Part shown: positions 22,301 to 34,349 of the stretch, in pieces
Layout: the number at the start of each line of letters is the position of its first letter
Numbering within the stretch: the stretch's first letter is position 1
Origin: Viola odorata
Taxonomy: Eukaryota; Streptophyta; Magnoliopsida; Malpighiales; Violaceae
Assembly (NCBI GenBank): GCA_963691705.1
Contig: OY829538.1
Location: 35,174,836 to 35,238,835, forward strand
Length of the DNA stretch: 64,000 nucleotides
Direction: 5' to 3'
The notes under the pieces: model-generated
The model's database searches: none
What the model was told of the DNA's origin: nothing
The model's input: the letters and a program-made list of their open reading frames with translations, nothing else
Made by a program: the position numbers and the translations under genes

Positions 22301-24559
22301 ATTGCGTGGGTTGCTTCTGGGAATGCACCGTTTCAGGCCTGACTTTCGATGTCATCCTCGGGGAAAGAAATTGCTTCACCTTTCGAAGGGATGGGAAACT
22401 CCTTTAATGAGGGTTCATGACTGTTATGGTGGATCCAGAAAATGAAGTCCATGCACCACATTTTAGAGAAGGCTCCGTTGAAGATTTGGCGCTTGAGTTG
22501 GGCCTTTGCGTGGATGAACGTCACAATGCCAGACTTTGAATGACGCCCATTTAGTACGTGACATGATCAAGGCGCGAGGTGGACAAACGAGATGGCTTCT
22601 CCGAAGGCTCCCTCATCCGATTTGCTTGCCCCCAATTATAGAGGATTGAAAATATGATGCAGTGTCAACGACTCAAGGCCTTCTGATTCTGCTCATGATG
22701 AGTTTTGATACCCACGATCTTGTTTGGCTTTGAAGCTTCAACTTGGTGGCACCTTCTTAGGGGATGATCATGACGAGATCAACATGTTATCCTATGGCTT
22801 CTGCTCGTTTGGTCGTCATTGGACTTTTGCTGGACATTAGAATCGTGATGGCTGAGGAGATGACAACCCCTTTGAACCACTAAGCTGGTGAGCTTGGCTG
22901 AGATACGAAGGGAAGCTTTTATCCGTTCCCCAAAATGGTGATGAAGAGAAGGTCATTCGATCATGGGTGATAGTCATCCCTGAGAAGCTACCCACTCATG
23001 AAAGGATTAATACCGGTTTGATCATGATCGATTACTTGGGAAGAGAGGCGCCGGTGATTGCTTCGGAACAAGATCAAATTCGACACATGAAAGATTTAAC
23101 CATGATTGAATTTGAGTCCGTAGTTTAGAGCTTGGCACAGCGTGAATGTCCTTATGCCATAAAACAGGACTGATTTAAGTATGTTGATCGGGACCCTAGG
23201 GGAACATCTATTCGTCATGTTTCTGTAAGGTCAAGGGTCCTGCTTGCAAAAGGCACCTAGTGATGGTAGTGTCTTGATGGTAGAATTTCCCGAGGAGGCG
23301 GATGGAGAGAAAAGCTTCGGCAACTTACACCCCCGAAAAAGCTTGTTAGCGCGGAATAGGCTTGGTGACTTTGATCCCACATCTTTTGTATTCAAACTAG
23401 ATAATAGTATTTCCATAAACATAGCCAATCTTAGTATTTCGAAGAATGATCATTAAGCTCTTGACTGGTATTCTGAGCTTAGACAGTTCTCTGGATAATC
23501 AGATGATAACTCCTTGCTCGGGATTGCATGCGTAGTCTTCTCATGTGGATTCAGCCTTTGAAATAGCTAAATCGCTTCTGGACTTGGTCAGATTGCCAAG
23601 GAAAGATGGGTTTAAAGTGAACCTTGAGACTGGTTGTTTGCAGACACAAGATATTTTGCAAAGAAGCCAACTCATTGTAGTGACCATTTTAAAATCTTTC
23701 CAGATTCGCTCCTTGACTACTCTTCACGAGAAGACATCTTCTATGCTGGGGATGGCCAGTTGCTGATTTGGTTTGTCCGAGAAATATAGCTTGAACATCG
23801 TCTGGCCCATACATTAGAGGCCTGATCTCTACCGTACGATCATGGTGCATGTACACGGAGAAATCTTGCAGAGAATGATTGTGGTGATCAAATTCATAAC
23901 ATGAAAAATTTGACCATGTTTGAATTTTAAATTTGCAGTTGAGGACCGTGTAGAGCGTAAATATCATTATAGCATAGAGTCGGAATGCATTAAGTATGTG
24001 GATTGGGGTCCCTGAAGAACACACATCTATCATTGTTATGTTTCTTCACCAAGATGAAGAATTATTGGCGAAGGACTTTTGGTGACAGCAAAGGTCTCCT
24101 CTTTTCCGCTGAATAGCGATGATCTGAATGCAAGGGAAGGGTGGACGTAACGAGCTCTTTATGGAAAATTACCGATCCCTATGCGTTGCCCCCCAGTAAA
24201 AATGAGTTCACCCTTTGATGCTCTCTGACGCCTTCTTCTGGTCGTCATTTCAACAGCTTGCCCCCCAGTTTATAAGTCTCATTGCACCTGAAATAAAAAG
24301 GGGGAACTAAATAGTAAGTCTGAGGGAAGGATATCCCAAAATTCAAAATTCAAAATTAAAACTGACAAAAATTGAAATATTTGAGAAGAACATGTGGGTT
24401 GCCTCCCATGGAGCGCCCTTGTTTATAGTCGTAGGCTCGACTGATACACAAAAATATCAGAAATATTCCTGCTAAATGAATAAGGTGAATGGGTCCATCG
24501 TGGGCCTGGAGAGCGTTTATTCAAGAGTTGTAGGGTCTTTTGGCTAACCCTTCGAAAGA
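19351..24559 (-). other. Element 2 non-coding region between array and gag
   Basis: No polymerase, integrase or host-gene motif was seen. Contents: a pyrimidine tract on the plus strand (20494-20565), a segment matching element 1 in reverse (about 20880-20950 against about 12480-12545), 55-bp repeats around CTCGGGCGCTGCT (about 21985-22165), and a diverged pair of roughly 150-bp direct repeats (about 23085-23225 and 23895-24050). Open frames here are short and unfamiliar. Confidence 0.65.
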
Positions 24560-25972
24560 GATGCATCCGCTCTTGATCAAATGATTGACCTTTCCTTCAA
24601 GGGCGAAACAGTTTCCTTTTGTATGGCCCTGAGCTTCAGCATGGTACTCGCATCTTGCATTAAGATCATACCATTTTGAATAAGGAGGTCGTATAGGTTG
24701 GAGTGGGCGTGATTTGCTCCGCTACCCATAGATGCTTGTAAATCTCTACCAAAGGAAACAGGAAGAGGTGGCGGTTGAGGCAATGGAAAAGGTTGCCTAC
24801 ATCCTGGTCGTTGGGTGGCAAAACTGACATCTCTCTCCGTGATAGGCGATCTCTTGAGTGTTTCCTTTGGCGTGGAAACAATGATCCTTCTGGATTTGAT
24901 TCCTCATTCCACTCTTTCTGCCACTAGGACCATGTCAGGGAAACTGGTGAACGGATTGGAGATGAGATGAGTGTTGTAAGGAGCTTGGAAGGTGCTTGCA
25001 GAAAATAAATTCTTTGTCGCTCAAAGGAGGAGAGATTCCAGCGGCTAACTCTCTCCATTTCAGAGCATAAGTCGTCACTGATTCACCGATCCTCTTCTCC
25101 AGGTTATGATCTTGATCTTATCCAGCCCCATGTACCCAGTCAAGGCATGCTTGGCCAGACTCTCCCTGAATAAATGGATCAACAAAGGTTCATTATGTAT
25201 CACCTCATACATCTCATTGCAGTAATTGTTGAGGTGAGTATTGGGGCACACAATCTCAGTGTATTTCTCAAATTCTGAAATCTTAAATTTCTGAGGTATG
25301 GTAATCCCTCGTACCATACACATATCCGCAGGAGCTGTTGGGTCAAAGGGAACCCACACTCTCTTCTAACAGACTCAACCTGTCGATACTTGGCCCGTCT
25401 GTTTTATTGGTGCCACAACCAGTAGCTGATGAATACCCGAAGGATGCATGTGGTTGTATCTGATTGCCCCAAGGAGCTTAGAAAAATATTGGGGTTCTGA
25501 GTAGATCTTCTGCTTGCCAAGATTAAGAGTGGGTTCAGCCAGCGAGGGATTAAGAGGTGCACCATCTGGAGTGTTTGCACTTTGCCTGATCACAGTGCCT
25601 GAGGTGAGCGTGGAACTACCGGAAGGATCCTGCCGCTGCCATAGAATTCCTTGTCTTGTTCTTTTTGGCTGGTGTGGTGCTTTCCATGGCTACCTGAATA
25701 TATTCTTTGAGTTTCTCCACCCTTGCTTCTAATGCCTGAACCTTTTCAACCATCTTTCGAATTTGAAGTCTAGTTATAGGGAGCCTGTGGGGAGCCATTT
25801 GCTTTTCAAGAGCCATTTTTAACCTGAAAACAAATGAAAGGAAATAATCATGAGTCTTAGCCATGATATGTATGTGAAATGGTATCCCGAGGTCTCCATA
25901 CTGCGAGAGAAAGAGAGGGGTAAGTACAATAATAGCAATAATGTAGGCATCATAAAAGATCGCATGCATGGA
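24560..25972 (-). pseudogene. Element 2 gag (Tat/Ogre type, heavily degraded)
   Basis: Reading on the minus strand, a basic segment and coiled coil (about 25825-25620) follow an ATG preceded by a polypyrimidine-CAG. Next come the gag domain pieces (25359-25075), with a PFDPTAPADMC block, KFKISEFEKYTE and LLIHLFRESLAKHA, and an atypical zinc finger C-E-Y-H at about 24650. At least four frame changes or stops separate the pieces. The order and motifs parallel gag of element 1 (9864-11444). Confidence 0.85.
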
Positions 25973-25989
25973 GAATTACAAAAATAATT

Positions 25990-26610
25990 GAGACAAAATT
26001 ATAAACATGGAAAAATCCTGAAAGAATTTGCATGTGAAAAATTGCGAATTGTTTTTGTATACATGGGAAAATTGCAGAAGAATTTACACACATGGAAAAA
26101 CTTTCGGAAAGTTGTCAATGTGAAAAATTGCGGAAATGATTGCACACGTGGAAAAATTTGACACGTGTAGAAAAATTGTACACATGAAAAAATTTGACAC
26201 ATGGAAAAATTTGACACGTGAACAAATTGTAGAGAAATTTTGAAAGCGTGAAAAATTGCGGAAAATTGTACATGTGAAAGATTGCGGAAAAATTTACAGG
26301 TATTGAGAAATCGTGGAACAAATTTGCGAATATAGGGACGTTGCAAAAAACTTACAAATATGGAGAAATTGCGAAAAATTTGCAAATGTGACAAATTTAC
26401 GGATAAATTTGCCAATATGAGAAATTTTGCGGAAAAAATTGCCAACGTGGAAAGTTTGCGGAAAAAGATTTCCAATATAGAAAATTTTGCAAAAAAATTT
26501 ATAAATGTGGAAAATTTTGTGAAATCATTGGTAAAACGTGGAAAATTTTTGAGACATTATTTGTGGAAATTTTTGAGAAATCAATTATAAATAATTTTTT
26601 TTTGTTGAGA
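25990..26610 (-). repeat. Degenerate GAAAAATTGCGGAAA-type short repeats
   Basis: About 600 bp built of irregular 20-30 bp units around GAAAAATT and GCGGAAA with interspersed ACATGTG or ACACGTG steps. It forms much of the leader of element 2 between the primer site and gag, and element 1 has nothing similar in its leader. 26611-27149 is non-coding leader with no other feature. Confidence 0.75.
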
Positions 26611-27149
26611 AATTACTGGAAAAAGTGAAACAAAGTCGCAATATACGCATTTCAACATGATGCATATGCTAGGGTGACACCAACTATTTCTAAACTGGCT
26701 GGAAGGCTCCCAAAAGATACCATAAAAGTGGTCCCTCAGTAAATGGATATGTGATTGCTTGTCGAACCATCAAAAGTTCTAGGCGTTCACCCATTTAGGG
26801 GTTCGAGTCTGAGTTTGGGGTTCATGAAAACTACCCAGGACACGTGTCCTAGGGCCTCACTACTAACCTCCTAATCTTATTTGGAAAAGGCTCGGCGGCA
26901 GGGCATTATGCGTGAGATGCGTATGCAATGACAGTTTATCAAAGCGAATAACAAATAAATCATGTGAAAAATTTATTTACAAATAAATACATGAAAAACA
27001 ATAATCATGTATAGAGAATCATGTGATAATATAACAATTTACCATATCAATCAAAATAATTAATCATGTACAAAAATCATATGAAATGAATTCAATAATT
27101 TATTAAAAAAATAAACACCTCAAAAAAATTCCGGCTTCGACCCTGCAAA

Positions 27150-27167
27150 TCCCCAGTGGAGTCGCCA
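27150..27167 (-). other. Element 2 primer-binding site (tRNA-Arg, exact)
   Basis: The minus strand reads TGGCGACTCCACTGGGGA, an exact complement of the 3' end of plant tRNA-Arg(ACG) with CCA, three bases inside the 5' LTR. Confidence 0.9.
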
Positions 27168-27170
27168 AAC

Positions 27171-29435
27171 TGTCGCACCCCCTTTTTGGATTTTTTTTGG
27201 GACGAGATGTGAGACGAAATCGGACTCATCTCACATGATGCAATGAAGTCGTCACCCTATTTTATTTCTAGGTTTAGGGAACCTAAAGTCATGGCATAAA
27301 TAAAAAACTAAGGCAAAATGGGTCTGAACCCGAACTGTGGTTTGGGGTCGTATTATGGACTTGGGAAGGTGTTAGGCCCCCGAGCCATATCCTAAAAAAG
27401 GTTACCAGAGAAACGAGGTGTTTAATCATGCTTGGAAAATAAAAAGTCCTAATTAAGCGATCATGCCCAACAGATGAATTAAATTTTAATAATTTTAAAA
27501 AGTCATGCATACAAGCGTAAATGCGAAAAAGCGTGAATAAATAGAAGGGAAAGAAATGTTTACATGGTAAAGGGTATGGGCGATTTACCCCTTGATCGGG
27601 ATGGAAGAGGATGATTGATGAGCGATAAGCATTTGACGATTATTGTACGCGAGTGAAAATAATTAATTTGAACAAGCAAACGCAAGCATGATAGCTACCT
27701 AGACATGCAAAGCGTACAAAAATAATTAAACATGCAAGCATACGAAAATAAATAAACAATACGAGTGCAGAAATAAATAAACAGTACAAGTGCGTGAAAA
27801 ATAAATAAATAGTACAAGCACGGAAAATAAAAAATGACGGGTCGAAAAAATTAGGCTCGGCCCACTGGGCCCAAGACAGCAGACCAGCCCAGCTGGGCTG
27901 GCCTTTTCCCTCCGCGTGGGCTGCTGGACAACCCACTCCTGCAAAAACAAAATAGACTTGATGCTTTCCCGATCTCCCGATAGTCGGAGCAGATCCGGTC
28001 AGCGACCGGAGTTCGGGAAAGAGTGGAAATGGGTATCGGTGGCGGTGATGATGCGGTGACGGTTTGGCCGGAGGGTGATTCGGCGGCGATGATGTCGATT
28101 TAGGATTGATTTCACGGCTGGGTTTTTATAGGTTCGGCTATGAGATGGAGGAGAGTGGATTGAATTAATTGAATTTGCCAAAGGATTCAATTAATTTGGG
28201 GATGATTGAATTTAATTTCTCAGGGAATTGGTTTTTGTAGTGAGGATTTGAAATTGATTCTGCATTAGCTGGTTTGAAAATCGCAGGGGATTGCTCTTGG
28301 GATTTAATTTAGGGGAGGATAAATTGGGCTTTTATTTGCAGGGGATTGAATTAATTGGGGGAGGCTGGAATTGGCAATGAGTAAGTTCGATATTGAGAGG
28401 GTAATGGATGATTTGGTGTGTGAATTTTATGAATCGGTGTCTTAGGTTTAACGGTAGTTGAGTTGGCTTGGTGGTTGGCCAATTGAGGAAGATGGAAATT
28501 TCTTTGATTTGGGCAGTGGCGGTTTGGTGGTGATGATGGCAGTATGGTTGATTTGTTGGCAGTGGAGGGATAGAGATTTTGAAAAATGGAGACAAGTGAG
28601 AATGGATACCGGCCATTGTGAGCTCTCCCCCTCATGAACGAGAGCAAGGGATAGCTATTTATGGCTAGTTGAGGCGGTGGAGGAGAGTATGAGGTACCTA
28701 AGAAAACAGTGGACTGACATGACATTGTGCTGATCTTGGCCGAGGAGAAATCGAGAGAGCGGCGGAGAGCAGGGGGAAAGGTGAAATGCATTAAATGTTG
28801 ATGGAAGTTAGTATGAGGGTGAGGATTTTTCGGTTGTAGGGGACAAGGAGGTATGGAGGATGGTTTAAAGGAAAAAAGGACAACTGTTGGATGGTTGACC
28901 ATCCACTGGTTGACTAATCCAATGGTTGTGATGACATGGAGATGGAAAGTATTTATTTATTGGTTCGAGCCAATGGTACGGGCAATTTCGCCTGAAAATG
29001 GATAAAAATTCGAACCAAAAAATGCTAAAATGTAGAATAAAATAAGCTGAAATAATTAACGTAAAGTGAGCGATGAAAGGTTCGCCGCAGTTCGATAAAA
29101 AAATCATTTGCCAGCGATAAAAGTTCGAGCGTAAGAAAATGGTAAAATAAAAATTGTACAAAATGCAAAGTGATAGTGCGAAAATAATAAAAAGTAAGTA
29201 GCTAATGACCAAAGTTGTTCGACCATCGGCTTCGAGAATTTGACTCGGGAACCGATACGGGTTCGAACGGAAAAAGTGATAAAGATGCGAAAAAAGTATG
29301 AAATAAAACTTAAACGACATTAAGTGTAAAAATAAACATCAGTTGGAGGAAAATAAATGGAAGTATGACTTTTGAAAAATTGATGATAAGAACGCGACAA
29401 ATGAAAATTTTTAAATCCAAAATCGGGTAGCAATA
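27171..29435 (-). repeat. Element 2 5' LTR
   Basis: 2265 bp. On the element strand it starts TATTGCTACCC at 29435 (the expected TG has become TA) and ends GGGTGCGACA at 27171. It aligns along its length with 14184-17354 apart from a deletion of about 330 bp near 27938 and the absence of solo LTR A. A minus-strand TATA-like CCTATAAAAACCC lies at about 28120-28132. The right target duplication CTATC follows at 29436-29440. Confidence 0.93.
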
Positions 29436-29740
29436 CTATCTAAATACTCCTCCTTGAGCGACTACTTTCCTACCTATCTAAAATACTCCTCCTTGAGTGA
29501 CTACTTTTCTGTCTATCTAAATACTCCTCCTTGAGCGACTACTTTCCTGTCTATCTAAATACTCCTCCATGAGCGACTACTTTTTCTGCATATCTAAATA
29601 CTCCTTCTTGAGCGACTACTTTTCTGCATATCTAAATAATACTCCTTGAGTGACTACTTTCCTGTCTATCTAAATACTCCTCCTTGAGCGACTACTTTCA
29701 TGTCTAGCTAAACACACCTTGAGCGACTATGTTTTTACAT
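29436..29740 (+). repeat. 39-bp tandem array, right part (element 1)
   Basis: This is the continuation of the array interrupted at 14183, with seven to eight further copies that decay toward 29740. Together with the left part it makes about twelve copies located just before the polypurine tract. Confidence 0.93.
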
Positions 29741-29913
29741 AATTCTACATTTCTGCATAATTATTACTCCTCTTTGAACGACTATATTTTACTTTTTGCA
29801 TAATTCCACATCTCAACCGGTTATGATGTATTCAAAATAGGGTAAATACTTGGGGCAATCGTCTTTACTGCTAATCAAAACTCTAAGTTACACTACATTT
29901 TTTATCAGACAGT

Positions 29914-29923
29914 AAAGAGGGGG
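29914..29923 (+). other. Element 1 polypurine tract
   Basis: AAAGAGGGGG followed by CACC immediately precedes the 3' LTR at 29928. 29741-29913 is non-coding. Confidence 0.88.
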
Positions 29924-29927
29924 CACC

Positions 29928-32900
29928 TGTTGCTACCCAAGTTTTGACTTACGACACAACTTTTTTCGTATGTTATTGATTGTCACGTTTAAAATCTCGT
30001 TTACATCAAATTTCAGCCGATTCTTTGATCGTGGGCTATTTGTTTAATATCCCGCGTCATTTCATGTCTTTTTAAGCTTTTTATATTTTCGACTGTCTTT
30101 TCGCTCGAACTTCTATCGGTCCCAAGTAAGTTTCCTCGAACCATAGATCGAGCATGTTATTTCTTTAGTTGATAATTACCTACTATTTTTCTCTTTCACG
30201 TCATCTAAATTCATTTCGTTCAATTTTTATCGTAAAGGCATTTATTTTGCGTCCGAACTTATGACATTTTCAAAAGAGAAAATAAATACATTAAACCAAG
30301 TTTTGCATTTATTCACTGTGTGCTAGTTATCTTGTCTTATTTTTCTGCATACTTTGTTCCTCTCAGTTCGGATTTATTTTCATTTTCGAGCAATTTCGCT
30401 CGTACCAAAATATCTCATTCGTATCCAAATTCAGGCATTAATGCCAATTAATGCATGTTTATCCAAAATCACCTCACCTTTCCTCCTAGCTAATCTTGCC
30501 GACGACGAGTGATCATCGCAAACCTCCCATCAGCAATCCTTGGCCACACAAACCCAAACTTGGCCTCCACTCCGGCCATCCTTAACCTTCCACCTCCCCC
30601 GACGATTCTCAGCCACACAAGCCTCAACCGACTCCAAACTTTTCTCCTATAAATACAGGCCTTCAAACAATAAGAATAGGCGGGCCAATTCCGGCTCTAG
30701 TCCCCCCCTTTATTCAACTCAAACCACTCCAGTAACAAAGGAAGCAAAGTAAGTTTTCTACCTAGTTTTTTTCATAAATTCGTTTATGACCTTAATCAAC
30801 TCATAAATTGCTCAAACTTGTTTCAAATGTATTATTTTCATGTCAATTTCATTTCCATTTTGTCAATTCGATTGCATGTTGTCTTGGTTAATTAATTGCA
30901 TAATTACCATTTAATGCATGCTTATTTTCTTGTTAAAACTTGACATTGTTTTGGTTCGAACTTGCTTGCTGTTTTTGTTGCCTTGAATTGCTATTGTGCT
31001 GCTGGTCTTATTTGGTTTGGTTTGGACGAGTTCTATTGGGTTGGAGCTACCTTGGTCACCGGCCATGGCGTCGACGACGCAAGGAAGAAGAAGAAGAAAG
31101 GAAAATGGGTTTGTGCGGGAAATAATAGGGAAAGGTGATGGGCTTGATTTCATGACAAGCCCATCTTGGTTTTAAATGAAAGCTGGGCTTGATTTCTGAT
31201 AAGATTCGGACTTCTGGGGAAACGGGGTAGAGATTATGGCCGTCTGAAGTCACTGTAGTGGTAGTCCGTCGTACCTACAAAGCGCCGGAGGGGGGACTCC
31301 GGTGTAGACACTCCGATGCTTCAGTTAGTATGGCTGTGAAATTTGGCAGAGATTTGAGTAGTGATTTTAGTCTTACCTTTGATCTAGAAATGAGTGGTAT
31401 TTATAGGCAAAAGAAAGGATGTTACCCCGGGGGTGGGCGTTATCGAGGGGAGATAACGCCCAAGATGACGTCAGCATGCGTCAGCTAGACAGGATATCGC
31501 CGACGAGATATCACCAGGGAGATATTGTCGGGGCCACTTGGGATAGGAAAATGCCGTGTGGGTTCCCCCCCCCCCCCCCTCCACTGATGTCGACCATCCC
31601 AGGATTCCTCAATCCAACGCTGGTGGTAGCCGGGTGCTATCGCCAGTCAATGTCTGTTGGGATCCGGCTTTGACTTGGAGTGAGAAGACGAATATACCCT
31701 TGGTCTTTCATAAATTGTTATCAATTTCATCCCAAGCCCAGCTACTGTTTTGGCAAGAAATATTGGGCCCGACCCAATTATTTTTCGTAACTTTCATGCT
31801 TAATTTTTCGTATGACTTCTCGTATGCGATAAATTACTTGCTTTGTGCCATGTTTAATTTTTCGTATGATTTCTCGTATGAAACAATTTCTTTATGTGTT
31901 TGCCATATTTATTTAATTAATTGCTTGCTTGTTAGAAATTAAATAAATGTTTGTATGCGCTTTTATTATTTATTATTGTTCGAGTTATCGCTAATACTCT
32001 CACTTTGTAGGATAAAATTTAAGTCTTCGCTCGCATTGAATTATCTTAATTTATCTCACTTGTTGTAATTAGTTGATGCTTTAATTAATTATTTCACTTG
32101 TTGTAATAATTAGTTAGATTAATTATTCCGACCTCCAATTTGTAATAATTAGATAATTAGATAAAAATTGTGTATGTTTGTTATACCTACGCTATTATTG
32201 CTCGTTTGCTCGCCGATCGAGGCTCGTCAAAAAAGGTACGCTTATCATAAACGTTTCCTTGAATGCTTATTAGAAATGCTAAATCCAAACCAAATCGAAT
32301 GCATGACCCCTTAGAATGCGTTAGAACCACCCATTCATATGCATGACATATAGAATTGCTAAAATTAAAATCAACTCACATGCATAACATATTTAATCAC
32401 TTGTCTTCGATCCTACACGGAATATATGTGCATTCATGAAAACGTACGATGTTAGTTTGCCATGATAGAATCACATAGTAAATAAATAGTCATGCATGGC
32501 TCGATGATAAGGGGGGAACGTCCGCTCTAGCAAGGAGAAAAATGGTAACCCCATCCCTCGGCCCCGAACGGAAATAACAATGTACCGACTAAAAAATGCT
32601 AAGATGTAACGTCACCTTTGAGGGCCCAAATTACATGTTCAAAATGTTTTCTCAAAACACCTTGCTTATCGGTAACCTTTTTTTTAGGATGTGACTCGGG
32701 TGCCTAACACCTTCCCGAGTCCATAAATACGACCTCGAACCATTGTTCTTTGGTTTAGACCTTTTGTGCCTTAGTTTATTTATTTTTATGCCATGATGAT
32801 TAGGTTCCCTAAACCTTAAAAAAATAGGGTGGCGACTTCATTTTTCGCATGATGTTGAGACAAGTCCAACGCTTATCTCGCATTGTGGCTCGTCCCGAAC

Positions 32901-32933
32901 CTGTTTCACAAAATCAAAAAAGGGGGTGCGACA
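29928..32933 (+). repeat. Element 1 3' LTR
   Basis: It starts TGTTGCTACCC and ends GGGTGCGACA. It is 3006 bp including solo LTR B (527 bp) and one ATTTC duplication. A plus-strand CTATAAATA box at about 30647-30655 is the likely core promoter. The last 640 bp correspond to the truncated 5' LTR. No gene is encoded in it. Confidence 0.92.
31197..31723 (-). mobile_element. Solo LTR B, 527 bp
   Basis: It runs from TGATAAGATT to AATTGTTATCA on the plus strand and is flanked by ATTTC at 31192-31196 and 31724-31728. The minus-strand TATAAATA (31398-31405) and the GGAGGGGGACTCCGG hairpin match solo LTR A in reverse. A run of 15 C lies at 31565-31579, about 160 bp upstream of the minus-strand TATA box. 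Confidence 0.94.
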
Positions 32934-34349
32934 CTAAGTTTGTCTTTAAACAAAGTTGTGGCTCCTAGGAGGCTTTGTCTATACCCTTGTTGTCTTGCAA
33001 AATGATGGGGGTAATACACCTCCAAGATCTGAAACGTCCCATGTAAGCGAGAAAGTCTCCTTGGATGAATACTCACCATAAATTTGAGAAATTCAGTCGA
33101 AAGTGTCCTGTCGCCTTTATACATACTAGGAGGTGAAGGATGATGGACAGGGGTCCAACAAAAATTGGCAACATCTCGAATAAGATCTCTCCCATCAACG
33201 AACCCAACATCCCATGGGAAATAAGCATTTGCTGAACCTCCATACCTATGAATGATAGGTCGCCCATACCTGTCATCAACATGTGAGTATATACCTCGCG
33301 TAAAATAGGTAGTTGCCCAAGCATAAAGAAAATGACCCGGGAAGGAAGTAGAGACCAAGCCAAGTTCTCCCCTATCATTCACATTACTAGTTTGACTCAA
33401 TCTTCTGTAAATCATGGCAAGTATGGGAGGGACTAGACTATAGGTGACATCATGGGCCATCCTAGAAGCAATCATAAATGTCGCTGGTCGGACATTAGTC
33501 TCACTACTAGGAAAGATAAAGTGACACAACCAAAGAGACAAATATGCTGCAATCTCTACCGAAGCCCGTGAGTGACATCTAGAATAGGGAATTTGGAAGG
33601 TCTCCTAAGAACGATCTTTTTGATATACCTCCTATTGTTGATCACTGGCCTCTACCGCAACATCTTCTTGTAATCGCTAGACAGTTGTGGGTTGCTAACA
33701 AATAATCGGCTACTCTTCTTAAGCTAGAACGAGATCCATTTTGCATAGGAAATGCGATATGAACTCCTATATTTAGCTAAGGTCTTGAAGGCCATGAACA
33801 AATACGCGCAGCACCGAGAGACATGACTATTTTTAGACAATTCGAGAACAGTAGGGATTTTTTCTTCATAGTAGGCTCCAAGAATAGGAAGTCCAGTAAT
33901 CTCTCTCATATCCCATAGTGATATGACAACTTTTCCCCATCTGTTCACAAAAGTATTGGTAGAAGGACACCATACCTCACATAAAGCTCTATAAATGAAG
34001 GCGGGCGCTAAGAGTCAAACGCCGCAGCATCAACTGCTTATGAAAGTTCATGAAGCCCTTTGTTCCGAAGATGCCTCTGAGTCCGAAGTGACCACTCCCA
34101 AAAGCCTTGACGATAAGAGATTTCTCCTCGAGTAACAAGTGGCGATCCCCATCTACAACACTTTGCCCTGATCCTCTCGACAATCTCTGGATGTGAAATA
34201 CAGTCTTCAGTGCCACAGAAAGAGGGAATAGGCAAGGTGGGGTGAAATCTTGAAGCTTCTAATTTGGTTGGGTCAGATACAGTACTTAAAAAGAACTGAT
34301 CCAAACCCTCGATGAGGTTTACATTGGGATCCTCTGTTGACCGACTCAC
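32934..34349 (-). pseudogene. Plant mobile domain (PMD) protein, broken
   Basis: Minus-strand frames at 34349-34038, 33948-33724 and 33541-32934 together resemble the plant mobile domain (aminotransferase-like) family found in MULEs, retrotransposons and some host genes. Seen are a W-G-S-P-L-V-T-R block with a following Trp-rich helix, an I-S-L-W-D-M-R-E-I-T-G-L-P-I block and a C-terminal basic segment. The pieces are in different frames with stops between them. The C-terminus runs straight into the element 1 LTR at 32933, so it was probably cut by that insertion. The family is known as an antisense extra ORF in some Tat-clade elements, so a retrotransposon origin is likely but not proven. 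Confidence 0.7.

Larger units (their letters stand above)
14184..29435 (-). mobile_element. Element 2: nested gag-only Tat/Ogre-like LTR retrotransposon
   Basis: This is a structurally complete minus-strand element with LTRs at both ends, an exact tRNA-Arg primer-binding site, a degenerate gag, long repeat-rich non-coding DNA and a polypurine tract, flanked by CTATC at 14179-14183 and 29436-29440. It is 15,252 bp including a 528-bp solo LTR in its 3' LTR. No polymerase or integrase motifs were found between gag and the 3' LTR. Its LTR ends (TGTT-CTACCC and GGGGTGCGACA), primer site, gag type and several internal stretches are shared with element 1, so they are relatives. Confidence 0.93.
6697..32933 (+). 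mobile_element. Element 1: gag-only Tat/Ogre-like LTR retrotransposon, interrupted
   Basis: This plus-strand element consists of a truncated 5' LTR (6697-7282), a tRNA-Arg-type primer-binding site (7286-7303), a long leader, a gag pseudogene (9864-11444), non-coding sequence with several tandem arrays, a polypurine tract (29914-29923) and a 3' LTR (29928-32933). Element 2 (14184-29435) is inserted within its 39-bp repeat array and a solo LTR is inserted in its 3' LTR. Without these insertions the element would be about 10.5 kb. No protease, reverse transcriptase or integrase motif was found between gag and the 3' LTR, so it is non-autonomous. A tRNA-Arg primer and repeat-rich 3' untranslated region are known features of Ogre/Tat elements. 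The left target duplication is lost and the right flank starts CTAAG at 32934. Confidence 0.85.
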
